A stretch of 64,000 bases of DNA from Bombyx mori (GCF_030269925.1 NC_085118.1:13904001-13968000); one strand, 5' to 3'. Positions 43,721-54,849 are shown, counted from the stretch's first letter. The notes: generated from the sequence alone by a model not told the origin. Translations and numbers: made by a program.

Positions 43721-44565
43721 AACCTTTTCAAATTGATATACCGCCTCGGTATTTACCATAGTAGGCTTGCGTTAGAATCGCTGTAAATGTACTCAAATAG
43801 AATAAACAGATTTCCAAATAAGTATACGTTCGCGGGCGTGATACAGCGAATCGACGACTACTGTGACAATAATTTGTACCACATTTGAGGGTTACTTAAA
43901 TATCCATACTAAATCATATATTTTTATCTACCCAAATAGTAGTCGGCAATAGCGTAAATATGTATGTAGATGCTTCATGCGAGTACTACACAAACGTGTG
44001 TACTATATCTCTTACTCATACCGACCACCAAAAACTTATGCCTCAGAGTTATAAGGCATAGTTAGGTACGCGGTTTCGTTAGACAAATTCAATTGTTTAT
44101 TCGACAAACATTGGTATTTATATACATCCTTCACCTATTTTATTTGTTTGTGTAAACATTACACAAGGCGGGTCAATTGTATGGTTATCGAATTCCTAAC
44201 GTTTAAACCGGAAGATTATTAAGCTTTCTCGGAAGTAAGTAAGAATTTAATACCCACAGACGTAAGAATTAAATACAGACAGACAGACCCACAAATAGAT
44301 ACTAAACAACACTTAATCGTTTATTTTTAATTTTATTAAATAATTAATCGTAATAAATATACCATAATATGAGCTTTAATTCAAATTTTGTATGATGTAT
44401 TCCGAGCAATTATTTATTTCAACCAGAATTTTAATGAAATGTCTTGTATTCATATTCGTAGCTGAACAATGTTCTATACTAATTTTAAATTAAACATGTC
44501 GTATCATTAAAATATATATTATATTTTATGTCGCTAGTTTATTTGACTTAGTGTACGGTAAGGTG
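43721..44565. other. No recognisable gene
   Basis: AT-rich intron sequence. Confidence 0.35.
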
Positions 44566-44773
44566 TTTTTATTTATTTATATATTTTTACTAACAATCAC
44601 ACCACGTTAACTGATCCCGTTTTATTATACATAATATACATATATTTAATATACATCCATAACCCTGGAAAAGACCATTCTATTTATCATACAAATATCT
44701 TCCCTTGGCGGGATTCGAACCCGCGACCCCCTTGTATAGTGACCATGTCACTTACCACTACACCACACGGCCG
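44566..44773 (-). mobile_element. tRNA-derived SINE (family S2), copy 1, minus strand
   Basis: The head on the minus strand carries an A box TGGTGTAGTGG and a B box GGTTCGAATCC, 5' to a non-tRNA body (GATATTTGTATGATAAATAG, TCCAGGGTTATGGATGTATA) and an ATAAATAA tail. The 5' GGCCGTG cannot pair with the CAAGGGAAG that follows the T arm, so it is a SINE head and not a tRNA gene. Relative to copy 2 it lacks about 57 bp in the body. Confidence 0.8.
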
Positions 44774-44789
44774 TTAATTTTTTTATTGG

Positions 44790-45230
44790 CTTAAGGTTTT
44801 TGGAACCCATAGATACAGAAAATCACCGTGGAACTTTAGAGTCGCCATATAATCGAGGTGATATCCCAACTTTTAAAACGGAAAGCGTCCAATGATTTAC
44901 GGCAGAACTAAACTAGGAGACTGTATCGACCCGTGTGAGTTCACTCTACCATGATTACTTAGGGTTAGAATATATTTCGAACGAAAACCACGCTGTAGTA
45001 ATTTGTAATAACATAAGACCCAAAATGTATAAATTTGCATAATTACTAGTCAGCCATACTGTGTAGGCACACGGGTATGTAACAGCATCCTGTATGTTTA
45101 TACGTGAAGCATATTTTATGCGTTTCGCTTTGAGGAGTTAAATGAGTCGTTACTCAGATTGATTGATATCTCGAAGATTCGGGCGGATTTTATGCGCTTA
45201 GTGACTGGGCTCTGGTATTCGCTTAACATC
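44790..45230. mobile_element. Two very old Bm1-like remnants
   Basis: 44800-44960 keeps antisense Bm1 landmarks (GGAACCCATAGATACA, GATTTACGGCAGAACTAAAC). 45055-45230 keeps sense landmarks (GTAGGCACACGGGTATGTAA, TGCGTTTCGCTTTGAGGAGT). Both are strongly diverged. Confidence 0.35.
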
Positions 45231-45277
45231 CAAGTTGACAATGGAGTCATTCCAAATTACAGTAGTAAATATTAATA

Positions 45278-45697
45278 TCTATATATTAATACGTGAAGCA
45301 AAAACTTTGTATCCCTTTTTACGAAAATTGCGCGGACGGAGCAGTATGAAATTTTCCACACTTATAGAGAATAAGAGAAGAAGTGCACAATGCTAATATA
45401 TTTTTAAAATAATGCATAAAAGATACATTAAATCAATAAAGAAAACATTACAAACACTACATACCATGTATTTGACGCACACACGCATGCATACTATTTA
45501 TTGTCAAACTTTTGTTCTTGACGTCTGTTGTGAAATTGAGAATAGATTAAATATTGTTTGTCTTTGTTAATATTTTTTATAGTATAGTCTTGGCGAAATT
45601 TGTGATTATAGAAGTATAAAATAGAATCATAATAGTGTACAAACTCTTACAATTCCAATTAATTATAATCGAATTTCGACTACTGCGGGTCCTCTAG
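45278..45697 (+). mobile_element. Non-autonomous Helitron-like element (family H3), copy 2
   Basis: A|TCTATATATTAATACGTG at the start and CCTCTAG|T at the end, with a terminal hairpin (AGTCGAAATTCGACT type). About 420 bp, no ORF of note. It matches 27957-28400 and 62462-62876. Confidence 0.8.
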
Positions 45698-45831
45698 TAT
45701 TAATAGAATTCAAATGAACGCGTTGACATTATTTGACGACGAATGAATGTCGAGCTCTCTCGATTTTTAATAGTTTTTTATTATGCAATACACGCTCACG
45801 CGTGAAATGCATCAATGTGTGTATGTTTTAT

Positions 45832-45955
45832 TATTTTTTAATTGTTAGATGAGTGGACGAGCTCACAGCCCACCTGGTGGTTACTGGAGCCCATAGACAT
45901 CTGCAACGTAAATGCTGTACCCACCTTGAGATATATTATAAGTTTTAAGGTCTTC
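45832..45955 (-). mobile_element. Bm1 SINE fragment, minus strand
   Basis: AATTGTTAGATGAGTGGACG, GGAGCCCATAGACATCTGCA and CCCACCTTGAGATATATTAT. Truncated after about 125 bp. Confidence 0.85.
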
Positions 45956-46060
45956 AAATAGTCAGGTAATAAAAATTATTTCCAACTGATTTCACATCCA
46001 GAAAGCCCTCAAAATCATTAAAAGATTTGTTTATTTGATACCGTTTGTAAATTACTTGTA

Positions 46061-46165
46061 GTAAGTTCATTTTATAAAATTGTAAGTTCATTTTATAAAA
46101 TTGTAAGTTCATTTTATAAAATTGTAAGTTCATTTTATAAAATTGTAAGTTCATTTTATAAAATC
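46061..46165. repeat. 21-bp minisatellite, five copies
   Basis: The unit GTAAGTTCATTTTATAAAAT plus T occurs five times head to tail; the last copy ends in C instead of T. The flanks are unique. A 21-bp period keeps reading frame, so it creates an artefactual repeat-peptide ORF on the minus strand. Confidence 0.95.
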
Positions 46166-46544
46166 GCCGTTATAAAGTTCAATTATAGGGCATGCAAAAA
46201 ATAAAAATAAATTGTCTTCGTTCTTAAATAGTGTATTAATACTCTCTACTCAGTAAATAAAGAATGCCAAGAGAATTAGTATTACTTTCAATGTGTTTGT
46301 TGGCTCGTATAACGTTTTTAAATATAGCGCACAGTTCATACCGAGATCCTTTTGTTATCTAAAAGTCAAGGTTTATTATAATTATATCTGGGCTTCGTTT
46401 CATTTTGAAACGGACACTGTTGTTATGTTATTTCTGTAAACTCTCATTTATGGGCATTCGGGTACGCGACTAAAGCATGTGCCTTTTGCCGTTATCGTAA
46501 AATCGGGAATGATAGATTTTACTATTAAAATACAATCATCTTCA
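46166..46544. other. No recognisable gene
   Basis: AT-rich intron. Confidence 0.3.
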
Positions 46545-46828
46545 TCTATACATATAGAAATGAATTGCTGTTCGTTAGTCTCGCTAAAACTCGAGAGCGG
46601 CTGGACCGATTTGGCTAATTTTGATCTTGAATTATTTGTGGAAGTCCAGAGATGGTTTAAAAGGTAGATAAATATGAAAATATTCGGAATTAAATAAAAA
46701 TAACTATTTTGTTTTTCCTTTGATGTTGTCGGACGGATTCCTTTTGTTTGTTTTAAGTTTATTTTATACAAATGTTTAGGTCTTTTATTTCTCAGTTGAG
46801 GCACTACAAAGTCTGCCGGGTCAGCTAG
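46545..46828 (+). mobile_element. Non-autonomous Helitron-like element (family H1), long copy
   Basis: A|TCTATACATATAGAAATG at the start, GGGTCAGCTAG|T at the end. The body is shared with 774-976 and adds CTTTGATGTTGTCGGACGGA and GCACTACAAAGTCTGCC. It ends 157 bp before PLC exon 46986. Confidence 0.75.
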
Positions 46829-46985
46829 TAATGCAATATAATCTTTCATCTTATGTCCCGAGAGTAAAGGCAATTATAATATTAAATATTTATATATTAT
46901 AGATAATATCATCAGGTGGGCACTGAGATCGTCCGGTGTACTACACTAAAAAAGAAAAACTAATAAATTTTCGTTTTGTCCCCAG

Positions 46986-47119
46986 TTATGGACCGAAGAG
47001 TTGTTTGCGTTGGCTTACAACTTGAACCAGTTCAACAATCCAACGGTGAAGTTTCTAGAGAAATTGCACACGAAGATAACGTTAAAGGCTGACAAATCGG
47101 GGAAAATTCTCGTCAAGAA
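46986..47119 (+). CDS. Plc21C: Phospholipase C beta, internal coding exon (end of PH-like region / start of EF-hand region)
   Basis: This 134-bp exon starts after CCCCAG and ends before the donor GTGAGT. It enters in phase 0, as expected from the exon ending at 33364, and leaves after 44 codons plus two bases. It encodes LWTEELFALAYNLNQFNN and then a segment ending ITLKADKSGKILVK. That order is the helix-rich link from the PH domain into the first EF-hand of PLC-beta (EELF-LA-NL, then a TKI-L--DKSGKI-VKN block). No frameshift or stop occurs. The intron upstream is about 13.6 kb and filled with transposable elements. No downstream exon was recognised in the remaining 16.9 kb, so the next intron is also long. 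Class assignment (Plc21C versus norpA) is an inference; membership of PLC-beta is strong. Confidence 0.85.
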
Positions 47120-47629
47120 GTGAGTATTATAGTTATTAAAAGCTAACGTTGGCAGATAATTGAACATTGTGCTGCAGCATGGAGACTTTAGAGAACTTGG
47201 CAGATCGTTATATGTCATATAAACATCGGCTAACTATTCACGGAAGGTGGTCGTGAAATTAATTTCGTTGATAAGTATTATGGGTTAATCTCACGTTTAT
47301 TATACGGCCGTCTGGTGTAGTGGTAAGTGACATGATCACTACACGGGGGGGGGGGTCGCGGGTTCCAATCCCGCCAAGGGAAGATATTTGTATGATAAAT
47401 ATAAATGTCTTTTCCAGGGTTATGGATGTATATTAAACATATGTATGTGTATAGTAAAAATCTTACATTTATTTCCGTTATCTGGTACCTCTAACACAAG
47501 TTCTTTACGAACTTATCACGGGACCAGTTAACGTGGCGTGATTGTTAAAGATAAAGATAAAGATAAAGAAGCCTTTATTAACAACCTTAATTCATATTTA
47601 GGTACATTTTTCTTTTCATTTGACATCGG

Positions 47630-49532
47630 CTAAGATTGTTTTGCTTTCGCATAGGCCTCCCCCAAATCCTGCCATAAGTTCCGGTCGTGGCATTTCCTCT
47701 TCCACGTAGAGCTTGCAACAGCTTTTATATCGTCTACCCACCTTTGGAACGGTCGTCCTTTTAATCTTTTCCCCTCTCGAGGGTACCATTCAGTTACTAA
47801 TTTAGCCCATTTTTCTGTTTTGCTTCTTATTAAATGACCTATCCATTTCCACTTTAATTTTTTAATTGTGTATGATACATCCGTTACTTTTGTTTTCATA
47901 CGAATATCTTTTAATTTTATTTTATCCTTTCTTTTAGCATGTAGCATGCTTCTCTCCATACTATGTTGGCATGTCTGCAGTTTTTTGATGTTCTTCTGAG
48001 TTAAAGCCCAGGTCTGACACCCATACGTCATAGTCGGAAGTATATTTGTATTAAATACTTTGCTTTTGAGTGGTAGTGGAATAGACCCGTTTTTTGTTAT
48101 GACTTTAAGAGACCAGTATCGCTTCCAAGCTACAGTCACTCTGTTTTGAATTTCTTTAGACATGTCGCTGTTAGGAGATATGACCTGGCCAAGGTATGTA
48201 TATTCGTCTACATATTCAATGGAATTGTTGTTGATGTGTATGGGTATTTTTAAATGATTTGTCATCAGTTTGGTTTTAGTTAAATTGATTTGTAGTCCCA
48301 CTTTCTTACTTTCGTGTGTTAATTGACTGAGCATAATCTGTAGTTGTTTTGATTTATTTGAAATAATTATAAGATCGTCCGCAAATCGTAGATGGCTCAG
48401 CAAGTTGCCGTTTATACTTATGCCATATGTTTCCCAATCTAGCTGTCGATAAACATGCTCGAGCATCGCAGAAAATAGTTTTGGTGATAAAGGGTCACCC
48501 TGTCTTACACCTCTCTTGATGTAAAATGGTTGTCCTAATCTTTTGGTTTTTATTTTTCCGGACATATTTTTATAAATTTGCATTATAAGCCGGATATACT
48601 TTTTGTTTACTCCTTGGCTTTCCAGTGCCTCCCAGATCCTTTCGTGTTTCAAGAGTATCGAATGCTTTGTGATAATCAACTAATGCTAAGTAGTAAGGTA
48701 GGTTATATTCTTTGTATTTCTCCATAATTTGTCTTATAGTATATATATGGTCAACAGTCGAAAAACCAGAGCGGAAACCCGCCTGTTCTTTAGGTTGGTG
48801 CTCGTCCAAAGTTTTAGTAATTCGTTCCAGTATAATCTTTGAGAACACCTTGTAAAGATTAGACATGAGACTAATGGGTCTACAGTTGTTGATGTCGTCT
48901 TTTTTACCTTTCTTGTGAAACAGAATTATTGTAGATTTTGCCCATTGTATTGGTATTATTTCTTGACTGAGGATTTTGTTATATATAGTATGTAATCCAC
49001 TAGTTATGCCATCTAAGGAGCCTTGTAATAATTCTTTTGAGATACCATCTTCACCAGGTGCTTTTTTAGTTTTTTGTGATTCAATGGCTTTAACTATTTC
49101 GTTTTCCATGATTGGTGGGATGTCCCCTCCTTCGTCTTTGTTATCAAGATATTTATCGAGTGTTGGTAGGATTTCATCGTCATACAGATCTTGATAAAAT
49201 TCGGTTGCTATTTCCAGTATTTCGGGTCTTTTTGTTTTATATTTTTGATCTTTTTGTTTTGTCATTCCTGGTATCCAGTTGGTATAATCCTGAATTTCCT
49301 TCCACACACTTTTCATACTTCCCGTGGATTCCACATGAAATATAATTCGTTCTTCTCTTATTTTGTGTCTATGTTTTCTAATAGATTCATTGATTCTTTT
49401 GCTTAGATTAGATATTGCTTTCCTGTTTGTGGGTTTCTGCTGTCTCAAATTGTGCCTTTCTATAATTAGACCTCTAGCTTCAGTTCCAATTTTGTCTTTT
49501 TCATTTTTAGGTTTTTGTGCATGGAATTCCAT
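47630..49532 (-). pseudogene. RTE LINE: reverse transcriptase and C-terminal region, frameshifted
   Basis: The first part (49532 to about 48640) carries PGEDGISKELLQG, IILFHKKGKKDDINNCRPIS, EQAGFRSGFSTVDHIYTIRQ and LALVDYHKAFDT. A frame change follows near 48640-48660. The second part carries RGVRQGDPLSPKLFSAMLEH and LRFADDLIIIS with the FADD catalytic motif. The C-terminus has KWKWIGHLIRS, KLVTEWYPREGKRLKGRPFQ, RWVDDIKAV and DRNLWQDLGEAYAKAK. Both Asp clusters of the RT active site are intact, but the frameshift lies between them. Confidence 0.88.
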
Positions 49533-49541
49533 ATTTTTGAG

Positions 49542-50417
49542 TTATTTTTCTAATATATTGTATTTTCCTTGTATAGTAGGGGTCTGTTGAAATTTTTCAT
49601 GTAAAATGACTTTTAATGTGTTTAGTATGGTGTTAGGAAATATCATCTTCTCTTGTGGCCTGCTTTTTAAATGTTTCCGTGGTTGATTTTTGAGACTCGC
49701 GGTTATCGTTCCGCGTACCATTCGGTGGTCTGTGTTGAAATCAAGTCTGTTTATAATTTCTATATTAATAAAGAATTTAGGTTTATTCGTTATAATGTAT
49801 TCAATTTCATTTCTAATATTTCCGAGGGGTGAAATCCGCGTCCATTTTTTGTTCGGCTTTTTGTTGAAATAGCTATTCATGACATTTAAGTTGAATTCTT
49901 GAACGAAATCCATTAATCTGTGGCCGTTTTTGTTCCTTTTACCATACGTGTAAGGTCCCAAGCAGTTATTTTCATTACTTTCTCGTTTTCCTATTTGGGA
50001 ATTAAAATCACCAATAATAATAACTGTATTATGTATTGTTTCCATAGTTTGTCTTAAGCTCTCATAGAATAAATCTTTTGTTTGTTCTTCTGCGTTTTCT
50101 GTCGGAGCATAAACCTGAACTATTGAAATATTTAATTTATTTTTATGATGTGGCAGTTTCACATTTAGTACTGATATTCTGTCTGTAATTCCAATAAACT
50201 CCAGGATATTTTCTTTGAGATATTTTTTTACCAAAAATCCAACTCCATACAGTCCGGGAATTTCGTTCTTGTAGTACAAAATGTAGTTGTCATATTCCTG
50301 TATTTGTTCATTTGATCTTCTAACTTCAGACAGGCCTATAATGTCCCAATTGATTTGTTTGAGTGCATTGTCTAGTTCGTTTAATCGGTCTTGCGTTTTT
50401 AATGTTCTTGTATTCAA
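49542..50417 (-). pseudogene. RTE LINE: AP-endonuclease domain
   Basis: 291 codons. It contains WDIIGLSEVRR (catalytic Glu near residue 31), VQVYAPT (residues 101-106), IIIGDFNSQIG (Asp/Asn near 137-139), NGHRLMDFV and NTDHRMVRG (Asp-His near 230-231). This is the order of exonuclease-endonuclease-phosphatase domains that nick target DNA for retrotransposition. The ORF ends at a stop at 49542-49544. The following RT segment resumes in the same frame three codons later, so a nonsense mutation within one original ORF is the simplest reading. Confidence 0.85.
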
Positions 50418-50555
50418 TGTTGATATAAATACCTTTTTGTTTCTTTTATTTTTATTTAAAAGTGGATTTGGGGGGTGGTGGTCTCTAACCCCACGGTGAC
50501 CAACCGGATTGGGGATTGGGGGGCGTGATTGTTAGTAAATATTTATTTATTAATT

Positions 50556-51416
50556 ATTGTCATTAAATTATTTCCGACGTTCTGAATACTTCCAGATATT
50601 TTGACTTAAAAAACCAAACTATCGAACGGATTTTTGTGAAATTTCTAGGTGACCAATCTGAAGTCTATATATGCAAACAAAAAAAATACTCTACCCACTT
50701 GAATTGTAAATGACTGAGTTTTGAGTTAACAAACAAACAAAATACAACCTAAAAGAGAAACTCCCTATTCTTTGAAGTAGTTCAAAAACCGCGACATAAA
50801 ATACTTATAGGTAGGCGTCTCTCGTACAACACGATTAATTAGTACTCTCCTACATCGAAATTGTGTTATACGAAACAAGGTATACCGTGTTGTATCGAAA
50901 CCCACGTCTTAAGTTGTAAAATTTTGTGATACGTACCTACTAGCTTCGTTTAAATTTAATGATTATGAAATCGATGTTGGCTTTGCATCGCGGCTTCCAT
51001 CTAAAATTCCAATATTTTTTTCGAGTGAAATAAAGTTTCTATTAAATTTTTGCTTCTTGATCAGACAAGATCTGAACTTAAGTTCCATAATTAGATTTAC
51101 CCTAAACGTTATAACTAAATTTTTAACATACCTCAAATTGAAATTACTATACACTTATAGTACTTTAAACGCGTATATAAACTATTTACTTTTTGTCATT
51201 TTACTTTCCAAAATGTCAAAAACAAACCAAAGCAGAAACTTTATCAATTGAATTTGCAAAGAACAAAACGCATACTGTCACTTCTTGAAATGAAATGAGA
51301 GGTTTTTGCAATAAAATTGAGGATTTCGGTACTTACGGCGTATTAACGCTACAAGAGCGCAGCAGGCTGTTTTTAAATGCCGCATGGTTAATGATTGTAG
51401 GTTAGAATAGCGCTAT
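50556..51416. other. No recognisable gene
   Basis: AT-rich non-coding sequence downstream of the last visible PLC exon. Confidence 0.35.
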
Positions 51417-51464
51417 TTAGTCAAACTGGGAGGGAAGCTTCTCTCTCCCCCCCAGTTTGATTTT
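51417..51464. repeat. G/C-asymmetric hairpin
   Basis: GTCAAACTGGGAGGGAAGCT is followed within a few bases by CTCTCCCCCCCAGTTTGATT. The arms TCAAACTGGGAGGGA and TCTCCCCCCCAGTTTGA pair nearly perfectly around a short loop. Confidence 0.6.
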
Positions 51465-51594
51465 TCTTCCTTAACTCCGATTTATCTCCGGCGCAACGTG
51501 AAGAGCTGCCCTTCCGCCTATGCGTGCCGAAGCACGGTCACTCATGTTTGGTTCCGCAGCTTCGTCAGAGCGGGCGTAGACTTTTTTTATTTTT

Positions 51595-51720
51595 ATGAAT
51601 GAGAGATTACAGAGGCCTTTCCAGTTTCACCAGGATACGTGGGGGAGCAAAGGCTCAGCCAGGATCCCTCCCGTCGTAGACTTATCTCCCTCTGCGCCTC
51701 CGCTTTTGTATATACACTCT
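51595..51720 (-). repeat. LINE-tail-like fragment shared with 11105-11200
   Basis: GAGGCCTTTCCAGTTTCACC and AGGATACGTGGGGGAGCAAA match the phrase at 11145-11175 loosely. Probably a LINE 3' region; family not established. Confidence 0.35.
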
Positions 51721-52037
51721 AGGGGTAGAGAAGACAAGATCACGTGAAAAGTCGGATTGTCTGATTTGGTTTTGGGTAATTTCCTGATATTCATATAGTG
51801 AGAATAGATCACGAGGAATTTTATTATTGTTAAATGGTACTAGAGGTATTTAAAATTTAAAAGCCGGCTTCTGCACTGCGGCGGCGTTAATACTTAAGTA
51901 CCGGGGTTTTCCGTATTGAACGCATTTTCCAAGAAAAATTCGAATTTCCAATGCATATTCGATTTTTTGGAATCGCGTTATATACGTTACTTGTTACAAG
52001 TATACACTAGCGTACTATACTGGGTGGTCAATACATA

Positions 52038-52299
52038 TCGACGCTTGAAAGGCAAACGTGACTAAGCGACAATAACTACTTTGTACATAAATGATAGGCA
52101 ATAAACATATTCGATGCGCAAAAAATATATATTTCTAGGCCTATTAAAATCATTTCAATCCTACAGCTACTAGCTAGATTCTACTACAGCTAGATTCGTT
52201 AAAATAAATTTTGTTTTCAGGTATTTCAACTTTAAATTGGTCTACTGTAAAGTTCACGCATTGTCGCTTAGTCACGTCTGCCTGCCTTTCAAGCGTCGA
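52038..52299. mobile_element. Tc1/mariner-type MITE with ~40-bp TIRs and TA duplication
   Basis: The left terminus TCGACGCTTGAAAGGCAAAC continues GTGACTAAGCGACAAT. Inverted from the right it reads TCGACGCTTGAAAGGCAGGC and then ACGTGACTAAGCGACAAT after a 4-5 bp insertion. TA flanks both sides (52036-52037 and 52300-52301). 262 bp, no coding capacity. Confidence 0.88.
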
Positions 52300-53017
52300 T
52301 ATATAATACCATTCAGGCCAAGCCAAAATCAGGGAATCAGTAATTTTTATCAACTTGAGCTTTTCGTTCTAAAATTTATATAATGCGATTATTTGCACGT
52401 GACATAAAAATTAGCGCCTTATACCGTCATTTAAGATATTTTAAAAGGCTATATATAATTTTGACAAAAACTACAACTTTCTATTAGATTTTAAAACCAA
52501 GGCATTCGGTTCGGCTAAAAGGCTAAAGGGTTCACTTCTATAGGTACACGTTTTGTTTGATAGCTGCAATCTGTGGCTTGTAGGAAGCGTCTACGTTGGA
52601 ACCCTCACACAAATCACGGGTGACACTCAGGACCCGAATGTTTCAGTAAAGGCTCACCAGTGAGCACCGTGGCCTGAATGAAAATACTCGATTTTTCATT
52701 TGGCATTCAACGTGTTACAATTACTCTCAATTCTTGTATCGTGTAATATCGCAACCGTGTTTTACAAGTACCGTGTTATATGAGGGAGGCCTGTAATAGT
52801 TTGAAACAGTTGTTGAACCAAGGCCACGGAATTTGACTTTGTTGAAACGTGGTCGGATATTAGGAAGCACACGTTTGTATTACATCTAAAGTTGAAATTA
52901 TTATTATTAAAATAAGTAAATTAAAAATTAAAATGTGTTTAGTTATTTAAATAAAGTAATGCTTTTTCGAAATCTTGCGATTTATAGTATGAGATTTATT
53001 TTGGTACGTCTTTATTC
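52300..53017. other. No recognisable gene
   Basis: Non-coding sequence. Confidence 0.35.
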
Positions 53018-53182
53018 TTTTTTTTTATTGCTTAGATGAGTGGACGAGCTCATAGCCCACCTGGTGTTAGGCGTTTACTGGAGCCGATAGACATCTACGT
53101 CGTAAATGCGCCACCCAACTTGAGATATAAGTTCTAAGGTCTCAAGCATAGTTACAACGGCTGCCCCATCCTTCAAACGGAG
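53018..53182 (-). mobile_element. Bm1 SINE, minus strand, truncated
   Basis: Poly-T, TTGCTTAGATGAGTGGACGA, GCCGATAGACATCTACGTCG, ending GCCCCATCCTTCAAACGG. Confidence 0.88.
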
Positions 53183-53621
53183 TATGGTACGTCTACTGAT
53201 GTTAACGTCATAGTGATACATGTACCTACGAGCAAACATAAACCACAATCATAATTCATTCTGTAGAACTTTTGCTATATTATATGCTTTTGGTGTTTGA
53301 AAATTACTATTACATAATACCAGAAACTATTAGGTTCATATAGGGCGGATTCTTCGCGTATCAAACATACAATAACAAACACGGTATGTACGTCCCGAAT
53401 TGGATCGTGTTCATGACCATATATTTCTCGTGTGATTAACAACACAAATTATTATATAATAAGCATATTCTTAGAATTTTTATTGTTCAAATGGTCATGC
53501 GGCCGTCCTCAGTAATGTGCGTGTGTAGTCGAAGTTTTTTAATGAATATACTTTATTGTTGGAGTTGTTAAGTGGTACGTTTCGACATTGATACCATATT
53601 TATTTTTCCGGCTTTTTAAAA
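53183..53621. other. No recognisable gene
   Basis: Non-coding. Confidence 0.3.
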
Positions 53622-53866
53622 TTTATTTTTTAATGCTTAGATGGGTGGACGAGCTTACAGCCCACCTGGTGTTAAGTGGTTACTGGAGCACATAGACATC
53701 ACGCAAGTGCGCCACCCACCTTGAGATATAAGTTCTAAGGTCTCAAGTATAGTTACAACGGCTGCCCCACCCTTCAAACCGAAACACATTACTCCTTCAC
53801 GGCAGAAATAGGCAGGGTGGTGGTACCCACCCGCGCGGACTCACAACAGGTCCTACCACCAGTAAA
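53622..53866 (-). mobile_element. Bm1 SINE, minus strand, 5'-truncated
   Basis: TTTTTAATGCTTAGATGGGT, ACACATTACTCCTTCACGGC and CAACAGGTCCTACCACCAGT. Confidence 0.9.
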
Positions 53867-54849
53867 TATTAGGGCACATTTAGGACACGATTTTCATGTT
53901 TTTGCGTGAAGTTAGTGGGGTTTTACGTGTGTATGCTCTGGGACATATTGTTTCCGAATTTTCATAACTGCTTAACTTGGCCCCAACATAGACTGAATAA
54001 TCTGAAGACCATTCAGGAGCTACTGGAAATTTTGAGACAATTCTTCCACTGAATCGCTACTTTGTTTCACCAGATTCTCGTAGTGTCTCTTTATTGGGAA
54101 TCCAGATGCTGACTCTTCATTGGTTTCTTTGACCTCTGACGGATGATTGTAGCTAGAAGAATATTTACTTAGTTCTCGCTACTATACCGTGCAATCACCT
54201 TCAAAATCTCCGGCAACCTCCATGCCGAGTAATTTTGTCTCTTATGTTGTAGGGGAATGATACCCTGCCCCGCTTCGCTTACTATGCAGTTATTGTGCAT
54301 ACAGTAATGAGCAGCATACGAGTCAGTCAGTGGTTAAAGTGCAGCGATCCACCGCGGTCGCTGACGCGAATAAACATATAATTATACTCAGTGTTTTATT
54401 GACCACTCTGATGAGGTTTCTAGAGGAGAACGCACAATAAACCCTCAACATCATCAAAACCTCACAATGTCATCTGCAGTTATCTTAATATCCGAATATA
54501 CTTTTGTCATTACCTTTGGTGAATAACTATTGGTCAAACCTGCTATTGCTTCATGGTTCGTAAGGAACGTCGACTAACAAGACGACCTGGGCCTTGAATC
54601 GATCCGAAAACATATTATAAAATCAATGTCGGAACGTCCCTTCTTGTATCAACAAGTTTTTTAGCTAAAATACTAGGTAGCAACATAATTCGTCCATGAA
54701 ACGACGTACACAATTTATCTACTTGAAACAGTCAAGTGATGAATCGAGATATGGCCCATAACTTATTAAAACACTTGAAACGTTCTCCACGGACTCAGCT
54801 TAAATTAAAATTGTTTTATTACTATTTATCGCTGTTTTGATGTACGCAG
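53867..54849. other. No recognisable gene or repeat
   Basis: About 1 kb of non-coding sequence without transposon landmarks I recognise. Confidence 0.35.

Larger units (their letters stand above)
33365..46985 (+). other. Intron of the PLC-beta gene, 13.6 kb, packed with transposable elements
   Basis: The intron is bounded by GTAAAC at 33365 and a TTTTCGTTTTGTCCCCAG acceptor ending at 46985. It holds at least seven Bm1 SINE copies, LINE 3' fragments, a mariner MITE, a 440-bp TIR element, several Helitron-like elements, a tRNA-derived SINE and a 21-bp minisatellite. No additional exon with convincing splice signals was seen inside it. Confidence 0.75.
47548..50521 (-). mobile_element. Nearly full-length RTE-clade non-LTR retrotransposon
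   Basis: It is flanked by the 13-bp duplication GGCGTGATTGTTA (47535-47547 and 50522-50534). A single long EN-RT region on the minus strand starts about 100 bp from the 5' end. The short 3' UTR ends in an AAAGAT microsatellite (47548-47569). These are RTE-clade features: no separate gag-like ORF, an apurinic-type endonuclease then RT, and a microsatellite tail. The reading frame is broken once by a stop and once by a frameshift, so the copy is inactive. Confidence 0.9.
47305..50550 (+). mobile_element. tRNA-derived SINE (family S2), copy 2, split by an RTE LINE
   Basis: The head carries the A box TGGTGTAGTGG and a slightly mutated B box GGTTCCAATCC, with an 11-G run (47345-47355) where copy 1 has five. 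The body continues to CACGGGACCAGTTAACGTGG. After the LINE it resumes GTAAATATTTATTTATT. Copy 1 at 44566-44773 gives the uninterrupted order for the junction. Confidence 0.8.

Noticed and set aside
44698..44773. tRNA gene on the minus strand (A box and B box present)
   Set aside because: The acceptor arms do not pair, and the head is fused to a body and tail repeated at 47305; it is a tRNA-derived SINE.
45954..46154. ORF with repeated NLQFYKM units
   Set aside because: Artefact of the 21-bp minisatellite, whose period is a multiple of three.
46061..46165. CRISPR-like array
   Set aside because: Head-to-tail repeat without spacers in animal DNA; a minisatellite.
46448..46873. 141-codon ORF on the minus strand
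   Set aside because: Lies almost entirely in antisense Helitron H1.
47305..47382. tRNA gene on the plus strand
   Set aside because: Same SINE family, with an 11-G run in the variable region and a mutated B box.
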